A stretch of DNA of 13,365 bases from Prevotellaceae bacterium (GCA_031259655.1 JAIRLF010000408.1:1-13365), one strand, 5' to 3'. Shown: positions 1 to 8,294, numbered from the stretch's first letter. Notes: generated by a model not told the origin, from the sequence alone. A program made the numbers and translations.

Positions 1-6
1 CGATGA

Positions 7-90
7 GCATCCCATAAGGATGCATCCCTAACGGGATGCAAAAAATGTTATATTCCGTTGGCTACCGAGCGACGCATCCCGCTGGGATGC
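7..90. repeat. Cluster of three REP-like GCATCCC palindromes
   Basis: Three short inverted repeats share one core. GCATCC-N5-GGATGC lies at 7-23, GCATCCC-TAAC-GGGATGC at 22-39 (overlapping the first by two bases), and GCATCCC-GCT-GGGATGC at 74-90. The arms are the same and the loops differ, which is typical of extragenic palindromes of the REP/BIME kind. The cluster starts at the window edge and may continue outside it. A reading frame that crosses it translates the palindrome into a short peptide, but it begins with TTG and is probably not a gene. Confidence 0.7.
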
Positions 91-93
91 TCT

Positions 94-636
94 GTACGAC
101 AACCTTATAAAACAGAAAATTCGTTTTTGGGCAAAAAACATCACAAAAAATCAGCCGAAATCATTAAAAACAAAGGCTTAAAAGAGCGGAGCAAAGGCGT
201 TATTTCCGCAGTCATGCAGATACTTAGTGGAAATTTATTACAGTATGTCAAAAATGGATTTAAGAATCAAAAGGCAACAAAATTAGACATTTTGGGAACA
301 AAATGTGTCGGCCTAAAAAAGTTGATTTACCAATAAATATTGATTATCAGTAACGTTATTAACGTTTTAGTTATTTACCCTAAAAATATGTTTGACAACA
401 TATTTTTAAATATGAACATTCGATAATAAAAGATAACATATATCATAAATTTGTCAATACTTTTAATATAGGACTTATATTTAAAGCAGGTAAAATTAAT
501 ATTAGACATTATATGGATTAATTCGCCAATTTTGCGCACGTTTTAAGGTGTATTTCTGAATGTCATTTTTTTTTGTATAACGATAATAAAATTTATGAAA
601 ATCCGAATAAAAAAAAAATAGCGTGTCATAATTTTA
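94..636. other. AT-rich intergenic stretch without a recognisable gene
   Basis: I see no convincing coding region, RNA gene or terminator here. The sequence is strongly AT-rich with scattered A and T runs. A 92-codon frame at 58-336 runs into it, but it starts with TTG inside the palindrome cluster and its product is basic, low in complexity and unlike any family I know. Confidence 0.5.
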
Positions 637-644
637 TATCTTTG
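637..644 (+). promoter_or_regulatory. Possible Bacteroidetes -7 element for the repeat/DUF6261 transcript
   Basis: TATCTTTG fits the Bacteroidetes -7 consensus TAnnTTTG. It is the only such match I found on this strand between here and the DUF6261 start. No clear TTTG lies 17-21 bp upstream, so the call is weak. If it is used, transcription starts near 651 and the mRNA carries a leader of about 450 nt that contains the whole 41-bp repeat array. Confidence 0.4.
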
Positions 645-745
645 CATCTGTGAACGACAAGTTTGTATCCGGCGTGATGTATTGAAAGTAAGGACAATAT
701 CAGTATTTTTCACAGTTAGGGAAGGTTCTTAAAAAGATTAAAACA

Positions 746-1046
746 GGCTTCGACAATGTCGACGGATTGCAGACAACCGTCGGGAAGGCTTTGACAGTGT
801 CAACGGGGTGCGGACGACCATCGGGAAGCGCTCGACAATGTCAGCGGGGTGCGGACGACCGTCAGGAAGCGCTCGACAATGTCAGCGGGGTGCGGACGAC
901 CGTCGGGAAGCGCTCGACAATGTCAGCAGGGAGCAGACGACGTCGGGAAACGTTCGACAATGTCAACAAGTTGCGGACGACCGTCGGGAAGCGTTCGACA
1001 ATGTCACGGGTTGTGGACGCTCGTCGGGAAAAGCCTCCGGCAATAT
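746..1046 (+). repeat. 41-bp tandem repeat array, seven units plus a degenerate eighth
   Basis: The motif GACAATGTC recurs with centres at 756, 797 (as GACAGTGTC), 838, 879, 920, 960 and 1001, so the period is 41 bp with one 40-bp step. A second motif, GACG-AC-CGTC, lies halfway in each unit, with centres at 776.5, 817.5, 858.5, 899.5, 940, 980.5 and 1020.5. Both are dyads. GGGAAG or GGAAG follows the second motif. Units 3 to 5 are the most alike and the outer ones diverge, so the array probably grew from the middle. Because 41 is not a multiple of 3, each of the three forward frames reads the same peptide in a different phase; all stay open, but a protein is unlikely. It ends about 57 bp before the DUF6261 start. 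Confidence 0.95.
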
Positions 1047-1102
1047 AGAAGCAGTGAAAAAGGTTTGAAAGATAATAAATTAGAACACATAAATAAAAAA
1101 GA

Positions 1103-1888
1103 ATGATTATGGGAAAAGAAATTTCAGTTTACAAACGAGTGTTACAGCGTTTGACTGTTTCGCAGAACGTGCAGGTTCTACACGCCGTTAATGAGGGAAT
1201 ACGTCCTCATGCGGCTAAGGTGCTTGGTATCCGCCCTGTATATGAAACCTTCGATGTCGAACAGTCGAATTTTGATGACTTTTTCAAGAACAATGCAAAA
1301 GCGTTCGAAACGGAGGAAATTGTTACTCTGGACGATAAACGCGATTTCACTGTTCGCGCCCTTATTGCCAAAGTTCAGTATCATTACGATTTCGCTCTCA
1401 CCGATGAAGAGAGAGAAGAGGCTCGCCGGCTTCTCTATGTTGTTGAAAAATACAGGGATGTTGCCAAAAAAGAATACGAATCGGAAACAGCCCTGTTGCG
1501 CAGTCTGGTGAACGAATTGCAGCAAATACCGGATTTACTCGACCGTTTTGAGATTACAGGTTTGGTCGCCAAACTGAAACAGGAAAACGAAGAGTTTGAA
1601 GCGCTTTACAATGTCCGTGCGCAAAATGTACACGACAAACAACTCAAAGGTAATACGGCGAAGTATCGCACGGCTGCAAACAAGGCTTTCGACAATCTGT
1701 GTAAAGTTGTTACGGGTCTTACGTTTATGCCGTTAAGCGAGGATGAAAAAACCGCCGTAGAAAACATCATCGACATGATCAACGGACAAATTCAACAGGC
1801 AACTGTCGTGTATAATCGACATGCGGGAGTTGTGGCTGGAAAAAAGAATGATGATGAAAACGACGATGTCGAAGAAAATAATGTTTAA
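1103..1888 (+). CDS. DUF6261 family protein
   Basis: This 261-residue protein matches DUF6261, a Bacteroidetes family of unknown function, as I remember its pattern: an N-terminal stretch around residues 5-45 (LQRLTVSQNVQVLHAVNEGI), a central helical part with YHYDFALTDEEREEARRLL (about 94-112), then a region rich in E, L and K that is likely coiled coil (about 115-180). The tail is very acidic (DDENDDVEENNV). There is no signal peptide or membrane segment, so it should be cytoplasmic. The start is ATG at 1103; a second ATG at 1109 is equally possible, since no ribosome binding site decides. It is a single gene, convergent with the RND gene 65 bp downstream, and the 41-bp array lies just upstream. 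No enzymatic motif was seen and I propose no function. Confidence 0.85.
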   Translation: MIMGKEISVYKRVLQRLTVSQNVQVLHAVNEGIRPHAAKVLGIRPVYETFDVEQSNFDDFFKNNAKAFETEEIVTLDDKRDFTVRALIAKVQYHYDFALTDEEREEARRLLYVVEKYRDVAKKEYESETALLRSLVNELQQIPDLLDRFEITGLVAKLKQENEEFEALYNVRAQNVHDKQLKGNTAKYRTAANKAFDNLCKVVTGLTFMPLSEDEKTAVENIIDMINGQIQQATVVYNRHAGVVAGKKNDDENDDVEENNV

Positions 1889-1953
1889 ACAGTTGCAAAT
1901 CAAACCTGCAATCAAAAATAAAAATATAAAAATATACGTTTTATAATCTTTTA

Positions 1954-4900
1954 CTATAATTTTTTACTCCTGTTTAACGGACGCAAAGGTAATGCTTTTT
2001 TCCCTACGCCCATAAACAGAGGCAGAAACAGGAACAGCGTTACGAAAGACATTATCAGACCGCCCACTGTTCCGGCTGCCAGCGGGAACCAGAACGCTTC
2101 CTTATATTCGCCTATCATGAACGGGATGAAGCCCAACACGCTCGAAAAGATTGTCAGAAAGATAGGCAATACTTTGGCGTTCCATGCTTTGATATAGGCT
2201 TTCAAGGGTTTCAGAAGCGGTTTTTTTCTCCGTATATTGTTATACTCGTTGAGTACGTATATATTGGCATTGACCGATATTCCGGTCAGGAGTATAAACG
2301 CGGCGAATCCTCCCTGGTCGAAATTGAGTTTGAACAAATAGAAGGTCAGGAACAGCCCGATGTACGAAACAGGGACGATAAACAGCACAATGAGCGGTTG
2401 CGTAAGCGAATTGAACAGAATGCTCGCCATGAAAAAGATAATCAGGATAATCAGGAACAGTAAACGGTATTGTTTCGACGCCGAATCGCCCCACCAGTAT
2501 TGGTACGATTCGCTTGCCGCTTTATAGCCGAGCGGCGCTTCCTCGTTAAACGAATTGATTTGTTTTTGCATCACCTTGCTCGACTGTTGATACGCTCCGA
2601 TGTATTCGTATTGTACACACAGGAGATACTGTTGATTTTCTTTGGCGATTTCGCGTGGCGCCTGCCATTTCTCGATATTTGCGATATCGACAAGTTTATA
2701 TTCCTGTTCTTCGATTTTACTTTGGAAATTTTCCATATTCCAGATGTCGAATTCGTTGGATTGTTTTGAATAGAGTCTGATATATTCGGTTTTGTTGTTG
2801 TGTATCCATTGTCCGGAGTTGAGATTTCTCCCGAATAAGGGCGAGAACGAGTTAAACAGTTGAACCGGTAACAAGCGGTTATACGCCAGCTTTTCCTTAT
2901 TCAAATCGAACACGAACTCCGAATAATCGGTTTTATACCATGAGAATCTCGAATCGATAGTGATTTCCTTAATTCTCCGTTCTTTCAGCAGCGAATCTCT
3001 CATCATTTCGGATAACGATTGAAGTTCGTCGTAATTATATCCCAACAGTTTGAGTCTGCTCGAACCGGCCTGTTCTCTCACGTCGTTGTTGAAACCGTCG
3101 CCTACGCCGTATACGCTCCAGGCGCCGCCGCCCAGTTCGTTGGCTTTGCCGATTAGTCGGCTTTTAAGTCTGTAAGGGAATCCGCTGCGTTGATGCTGTT
3201 TCACGAACAGGATTCGGATACTCGCTCTTTGACCGCTTTCGATGTGTGTTTCGAACTGTTTGACTTCGGAATATTGCCGGATATAGTCTTCCATTCTTTG
3301 AATCCGGACGTTCATCTGTTCTTTAGTCGAGCCGTTAGGACCCGAAGCGGTTACATACAGAGCCGTCTCGCTTCGTTCGCCCGAAGCATACGAACCGTTG
3401 CGGACTTTCTGCGCAAACAGACGGAAAGTTCCTCCCAGAGCCACATCCGATATGGGTTTGATTTTTTCTTTGTATAAAGCGCTGCCGATAGTCTTGTTAT
3501 ACAATTTAGCCCAGTATCCCGAATTTTCGTCGGAGATGTAATAGTAGTTCCGTTTTCTTTCGCCAACCTTGTCGGGTAACATGAAAACCGGCAATCCGAA
3601 CGCAAGGATAAGACCCGCGACTATCCAGCGTTTACGTTTCTGTGTGACGATGATTATCTTTTCGTAGATACGGTTGAGATAAACAAAAATCCTTTTGCCG
3701 CGGAGCTTCCGGGTAATGCGTTTCAGGAAAGCCCATCTGTTGCGAAGTCGTTTTAACAGAGAGCGTTTTTTCGGTTTCTTTTCTGTTTTCACAAGATGCA
3801 GTTTGTCGACTATCGCCGGTACGAGGAACAGCGCAATGAACAGCGAAATACTCAGATTTATAATGACAACCCAAGCGAAATCCTGCATGTTGACGCGAAT
3901 TTTCTCGTCCATGAACAATATTACCGACAATGCGCCTATCGATGTAAGCGTTGCCGCAAGTATCGCCAGGAAAGCTTTTTTATTGCCGCGCCGGATGATT
4001 TGGTCGGACATGATGATTGTGTTGTCGATAATCAAGTTAAGCGAAATGGTCAGTCCTGCCAAAGAATACAGCTGCATCTCTAACCCGAACAGATAATAGA
4101 AGATTACTGCGATTGCAATATTTGCCGTTAACGAAGACACGACGAGCAGAGAATATTTGAGGTTGCGATATACAAAAAACACGAAACACAATAGAATCAA
4201 AACCGTCAGCCCTGAGCGGAAATAGATTTTATCCATTTCTTCTTGAAGATATTCTCCGGCGTCGTACGATAGATGCAGTTCGTAGCCTTCGGGTAATTCC
4301 TTTTTATATCTTTCCAAAGTTTCTTTCGTGAATTTACTGAGTTCAAGTTGATTTGCATTTTCTTTTGCAGTGAGCGAAAGATAGATGGAATTAAGCCCGT
4401 TGATACGGAAAAAACTCGAAACTTCTTCTTCTTCGTACGTGGTTTTCACGATATTGTCGAGATAAATGATTTTTCCTTCTATGTTTTTCACCTGTATGAG
4501 CGATGGGTCGAAAGCTTGAGTCCGGTCTTCCGAAATCAGAGCGATACGAATCCATTGTTCATCATTGTTTTCGTCCGCTATCCGGGCTATTCCGAGAAAT
4601 TCCTTTCCGAGATACGAATTGATTGCCGTCCGGATGTCGTTGAGGGAGATTTTCAGGTTTTGCAGGAGTATATAATCGTATTCGAGCTTGTAAATCATCC
4701 GGCTTGCACCCGATACGTCGATACGGTCGATGTCCCGTATTTCGGCTAATTTGGGTTTCAGATTGTCGTCGATATATTCCTGTATCTGCATCGGCGAAAA
4801 TGGCGCATTGACGGTGTACCGCAGATACGGCTGAACGGATTCGTTGCTTGTTGAGCCTGACATGTAGATAGACGGATAGCCGACCCCTTCGGGTAACGAG

Positions 4901-5232
4901 GGCCATGTCTGACGAATGACTGTCGATATTTCGAACCTCGCCATGTCGGGGTCAACATGTTTCGACAAACGGACGGTCACTCTCCCACGCCCTGCAGACG
5001 ATATTGAACGCACCTCCTGTACGCCTTTAATCCGGCTTAACATGGCTTCGACTTTGGATGTTACTTCCATCTCGACGACACGCGCCGATTGCCCCGGCAT
5101 CGAAAACACAATGTTGACAACCGGAAGTTCTCGCGATGGATTCAGTTTGACGGGAAGTTTCGGTATCAAAAATAGTCCTAATATCATCAAACATGCAAAC
5201 GATAAAATGATGGAAAACGAAGATACTTTCAT
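1954..5232 (-). CDS. RND-superfamily transporter permease (HAE/HME-like), solitary
   Basis: This 1092-residue inner-membrane protein has the RND layout. It has one N-terminal membrane helix (about 5-24), a first periplasmic part (25-337), a helix cluster (338-475), a very basic cytoplasmic linker (about 482-535, rich in K and R), a helix at 536-553, a second periplasmic part (554-920) and a final helix cluster (921-1075). Phrases such as LPVVNIVFSMPGQSA and VEAMLSRIKGVQEVRS are typical of the porter domain. In the helix that carries the paired aspartates of AcrB I read IIDNTIIMSD, so only D403 remains and the partner is N404. Where AcrB has the relay lysine, TM10 here has GISVNANI, with N988. 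No periplasmic adaptor or TolC-like gene is nearby, so the substrate is unknown. It is slightly longer than the usual 1030-1050. The family call is sure; the drug or metal class is not. Confidence 0.93.
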   Translation of the reverse strand: MKVSSFSIILSFACLMILGLFLIPKLPVKLNPSRELPVVNIVFSMPGQSARVVEMEVTSKVEAMLSRIKGVQEVRSISSAGRGRVTVRLSKHVDPDMARFEISTVIRQTWPSLPEGVGYPSIYMSGSTSNESVQPYLRYTVNAPFSPMQIQEYIDDNLKPKLAEIRDIDRIDVSGASRMIYKLEYDYILLQNLKISLNDIRTAINSYLGKEFLGIARIADENNDEQWIRIALISEDRTQAFDPSLIQVKNIEGKIIYLDNIVKTTYEEEEVSSFFRINGLNSIYLSLTAKENANQLELSKFTKETLERYKKELPEGYELHLSYDAGEYLQEEMDKIYFRSGLTVLILLCFVFFVYRNLKYSLLVVSSLTANIAIAVIFYYLFGLEMQLYSLAGLTISLNLIIDNTIIMSDQIIRRGNKKAFLAILAATLTSIGALSVILFMDEKIRVNMQDFAWVVIINLSISLFIALFLVPAIVDKLHLVKTEKKPKKRSLLKRLRNRWAFLKRITRKLRGKRIFVYLNRIYEKIIIVTQKRKRWIVAGLILAFGLPVFMLPDKVGERKRNYYYISDENSGYWAKLYNKTIGSALYKEKIKPISDVALGGTFRLFAQKVRNGSYASGERSETALYVTASGPNGSTKEQMNVRIQRMEDYIRQYSEVKQFETHIESGQRASIRILFVKQHQRSGFPYRLKSRLIGKANELGGGAWSVYGVGDGFNNDVREQAGSSRLKLLGYNYDELQSLSEMMRDSLLKERRIKEITIDSRFSWYKTDYSEFVFDLNKEKLAYNRLLPVQLFNSFSPLFGRNLNSGQWIHNNKTEYIRLYSKQSNEFDIWNMENFQSKIEEQEYKLVDIANIEKWQAPREIAKENQQYLLCVQYEYIGAYQQSSKVMQKQINSFNEEAPLGYKAASESYQYWWGDSASKQYRLLFLIILIIFFMASILFNSLTQPLIVLFIVPVSYIGLFLTFYLFKLNFDQGGFAAFILLTGISVNANIYVLNEYNNIRRKKPLLKPLKAYIKAWNAKVLPIFLTIFSSVLGFIPFMIGEYKEAFWFPLAAGTVGGLIMSFVTLFLFLPLFMGVGKKALPLRPLNRSKKL

Positions 5233-5289
5233 GGTAATTTGTATTTTAATATAATATGTTGTTCGTCATATATCTTTTTTATTAAGATA

Positions 5290-5297
5290 CAAAAGTA
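5290..5297 (-). promoter_or_regulatory. -7 element of the RND gene
   Basis: Read on the minus strand this is TACTTTTG, a full match to TAnnTTTG, 58 bp before the ATG of the RND gene. I found no TTTG at the expected distance upstream, so only half of the promoter is visible. Confidence 0.5.
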
Positions 5298-5484
5298 ATA
5301 CTTTTTTGATTAAATCACCTTTTTTGAGATTTGATTCGCGATTTTTTTTTGTGTGTTTAAGAATTTCGTGTTTTCCGGATTGCTTCCTGCCGTCTGCACG
5401 CCGAAAAACCATCGTTTCGTGCAGTATAATCCCCTGTTCCGCGATAATTTACGTAAAAGATTAGTACAATTCGATAAAAACCAC

Positions 5485-5492
5485 TACATTTG
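5485..5492 (+). promoter_or_regulatory. -7 element of the helicase gene
   Basis: TACATTTG matches TAnnTTTG. A start site about 7 bp downstream would leave a leader of roughly 18 nt before the ATG at 5517. The upstream TTTG is not clear. The TTG at 5490-5492 that extends the reading frame upstream is part of this element, which argues against it being the start codon. Confidence 0.6.
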
Positions 5493-5516
5493 CCGGCAAA
5501 TAAAAATAGTAAACTA

Positions 5517-8243
5517 ATGTTTGACATATTATACCAAAGTGATTTAAACATTCAATCGGTCGAAAAGACCTTTTCGAAGACGCTCAAGCAATTACAAGCG
5601 GGTGATTTCAAGAGTGCAGACGTTCGCAAAATGCAAAACACAGGATATTACCGTGCGCGACTGGACATTCGCGACCGTCTGCTGTTCAGTTTCGTGACAT
5701 ACGACGAGAAGAAATACATCCTTCTGTTAGAAGTCATCAAAGAACACAACTACGCACGCAGCCGGTTCCTGCGCGGAGCGAACATTGACGAAAGCCGGTT
5801 TATTCCCGTCGAATCTCCCGAGCAGGACACCGAAACCCCGCCCGTCAATCTGACCTATCTGAACCAAAAAAGCAAAGTCATCCATACACTCAACAAGTTC
5901 ATCTCCTTCGACAATTTCCAGAAAGACATATACGCGCTTCAGCCGCCGTTGATAATCGTCGGCTCGGCGGGCAGCGGCAAGACCGCGCTCGTGCTGGAAA
6001 AACTCAAGAGCCTGCACGGGAACGTTGCATACGTATCGCTGTCGAAATATTTAGTCGACAACGCCGCGAACATCTACTACTCATCCGGTTACGACAACGA
6101 ACATCAGGAAACCGATTTCCTTTCCCTGAAAGATTATCTTTCGTTATGGCAAATACCCGAAGGGCGCGAAGTAGAGTTCAAACACTTCGACCCCTGGTTC
6201 AGCCGCTATGCGCAATCGGTGAAAATCAACGAACCATACCGCGTGTTCGAAGAATTTAAGGGCGTGATAACCGGCTCGCCGATACATACGGCATGGCTTT
6301 CGCAGGACGAGTACCTGAAATTAGGCGTCAAGCAATCCATCTTTTCCGTACAGGAAAGAGAGCGGCTTTATCCGCTTTTCCTCAAATACGTAGAATGGCT
6401 GAAAGAAGAAAACATGTACGACAGCAACATCCTCTGTTACGAATACCTCGACAAAGTGCAAGCCTGCTACGATTACGTCATGGTCGACGAAGTGCAGGAC
6501 ATCACAAACATACAGTTAAAATGCATCCTCGCCTCGCTGAAACAGAAACAGCATTTTGTCCTCACAGGCGACAGCAACCAGATTGTCCACCCCAACTTCT
6601 TTTCGTGGAGCAAAATCAAAACCTACTTCTACGAAACCGGCGACAGCAAGGAAAACCGTATCAAAATCCTGCAAACCAACTACCGTAACAGCCTTAGCGT
6701 AGTAGAACTCAGCAACAACCTGCTGAAAATCAAAAATAGCAGGTTCGGGTCTATCGACCGCGAAAGCAATTATCTGGTAAACACCGTCAACAAAGACAAA
6801 GGCGAAGTATTGCTGTATCTCAACGACGAAAAAAAGAAAAAAGAACTGAACCGCCGTACACAGGACAGCGCCAAATACGCCGTCATCGTACCCGGTCACG
6901 CGCAAAAAGCCGAAGCCGCGCGATTCTTCAAAACACCCTTAATATTCAGCGTTCAGGAAGCAAAAGGACTGGAATACGAGAACGTCATTCTGGTCGATTT
7001 CGTTTCGGGTCACGAAGTCGAATTTCGCGAAATCATTGCCGGAGTAACTGTCGACGACCTTCGTCAGGAAACGTTGCGCTACAACCGCGCAGGCGATAAA
7101 AACGACAAAGACGCCGAAATCTACAAATTCTACATCAACTCGTTCTACGTCGCCGTAACCCGCGCAATCAAAAACATTTACATCTTCGAACGGCTCTCGT
7201 CGCATCCCGCTCTGAAACTCCTGCAAATGCAGGAAACAAAAACCGAAATCAGCGTCAAAGCAGCCAAATCGACGCGCGAAGAATGGCTCGACGAAGCGCG
7301 CCGACTCGAAGAACAGGGCAAACACGAACAGGCCGAAAAAATACGCGCCAAATATTTCGGATACGAATACCTCTCGCCCGAACAGCTGGAGACCGTCAAA
7401 ACCCTGGCGCTCGACCCCGCTAAAAAAGAATCCGAAGTGAAAAAAGAACGCAAACAACTCTTCCAGTACGCCATCAACCACAGGCAGTTCGACTGGGTGG
7501 ACGCCCTGGCGAAACTGCAATTCCAGCGCGCCATACTCTACATGAAAGAACTGCGCGCCGACCGTCGCGAATACGAAAAACATCTCCGACTGGGCAATAA
7601 ACTCAAAGTGGACTCCACTATCCAAAAATACGGCGTAGATTTCACCTGCGACGAAGGCGTTTCGGGGCTGATGGTGGCGCTGCAGCACGGGCAAACGGAA
7701 CTCGCACTCGACATGATAAACAAAGGCGCTTCGCTCACTTATGCCGACAACGCTTCGCGACAGGCGATAGATTACCTCTTCGCCTCGTACATCAAAAACA
7801 AACGCTCGAACCAAAAACAAACACAACTCGCTAACGAACAGACTCTGCTCCGTTGCTGGGACAAAGTCGCGCCTCAGGTTATCGAATACGAATACAGTAA
7901 ACGCCGGTTCCGAATCGGTTCGCACAGCATGCTCTTCTTCCTTATCATCCTGATGCGAAACACTGCCGACAGTCAACCCTCGAAAGCAAGAATTATCTCC
8001 CGAACAGGCAACGACGAATCCGAATTTATCACAGGAGCATTTAATATGACCGAACTCGAACAGTTTGCCGCCATAATGCCCGACGAAATCCTTCCCCCGT
8101 ATCGCAAAAAACGGACATACATCAACAGTATCATGGCAATGAACGAACGCGAAAAACCCTCGCCGTACTGTAAAGCCACATTTCTGCGCGTCGAACGGGG
8201 ATGGTACGTTCTGAATCCGAATATAATATCGAAACAGGAATGA
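5517..8243 (+). CDS. UvrD-type SF1 helicase with N-terminal RelE/ParE-like domain and C-terminal ankyrin-like region
   Basis: This is a 908-residue, probably cytoplasmic protein. Residues 1-83 resemble the RelE/ParE fold, with YYRARLDIRDRLLFSF followed by a strand and an EVIKEHNYARS end. A full SF1A core follows: Walker A GSAGSGKT (149-156), Walker B DEVQD (324-328), GDSNQ (351-355), QTNYRNS (386-392), motif V AKGLEYENV (482-490) and motif VI VAVTRA (545-550). So it should hydrolyse ATP and move along DNA or RNA. Residues about 590-612 look like a TPR-type helix pair, and about 697-756 (GLMVALQHGQTELALDMINKGASL) are ankyrin-like. The ATG at 5517 is chosen because the only upstream start, TTG at 5490, lies in the -7 element. 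The gene stands alone, divergent from the RND gene. Its third codon positions are C-rich compared with the AT-rich flanks. Repair, RNA surveillance or phage defence are all possible; nothing here decides. Confidence 0.88.
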   Translation: MFDILYQSDLNIQSVEKTFSKTLKQLQAGDFKSADVRKMQNTGYYRARLDIRDRLLFSFVTYDEKKYILLLEVIKEHNYARSRFLRGANIDESRFIPVESPEQDTETPPVNLTYLNQKSKVIHTLNKFISFDNFQKDIYALQPPLIIVGSAGSGKTALVLEKLKSLHGNVAYVSLSKYLVDNAANIYYSSGYDNEHQETDFLSLKDYLSLWQIPEGREVEFKHFDPWFSRYAQSVKINEPYRVFEEFKGVITGSPIHTAWLSQDEYLKLGVKQSIFSVQERERLYPLFLKYVEWLKEENMYDSNILCYEYLDKVQACYDYVMVDEVQDITNIQLKCILASLKQKQHFVLTGDSNQIVHPNFFSWSKIKTYFYETGDSKENRIKILQTNYRNSLSVVELSNNLLKIKNSRFGSIDRESNYLVNTVNKDKGEVLLYLNDEKKKKELNRRTQDSAKYAVIVPGHAQKAEAARFFKTPLIFSVQEAKGLEYENVILVDFVSGHEVEFREIIAGVTVDDLRQETLRYNRAGDKNDKDAEIYKFYINSFYVAVTRAIKNIYIFERLSSHPALKLLQMQETKTEISVKAAKSTREEWLDEARRLEEQGKHEQAEKIRAKYFGYEYLSPEQLETVKTLALDPAKKESEVKKERKQLFQYAINHRQFDWVDALAKLQFQRAILYMKELRADRREYEKHLRLGNKLKVDSTIQKYGVDFTCDEGVSGLMVALQHGQTELALDMINKGASLTYADNASRQAIDYLFASYIKNKRSNQKQTQLANEQTLLRCWDKVAPQVIEYEYSKRRFRIGSHSMLFFLIILMRNTADSQPSKARIISRTGNDESEFITGAFNMTELEQFAAIMPDEILPPYRKKRTYINSIMAMNEREKPSPYCKATFLRVERGWYVLNPNIISKQE

Positions 8244-8294
8244 ACCGGAATCCGGGCAAATCCGTAAATCCGCCTCATCCGCATACAAAAAATA

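Noticed and set aside
58..336. 92-codon plus-strand frame
   Set aside because: It begins with TTG inside the palindrome cluster, the product is lysine-rich and of low complexity, and no family is recognised.
746..1046. CRISPR array
   Set aside because: The period is constant at 41 bp with no variable spacers; the whole unit is repeated, so it is a plain tandem repeat.
1889..1953. Terminator between the convergent DUF6261 and RND genes
   Set aside because: Only a 5-bp TTGCA/TGCAA pairing was found, with no good U-tract. It is too weak to call.
8244..8282. Repeated ATCCG motif after the helicase stop
   Set aside because: Several ATCCG pentamers occur within 40 bp but with irregular spacing and no symmetry. 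It is probably chance.
6939..8288. 449-codon minus-strand frame opposite the helicase gene
   Set aside because: It is antisense to a clear helicase. Its product is a Phe/Val-rich mirror of the C-rich third positions of the real gene, and it has no domain signs.
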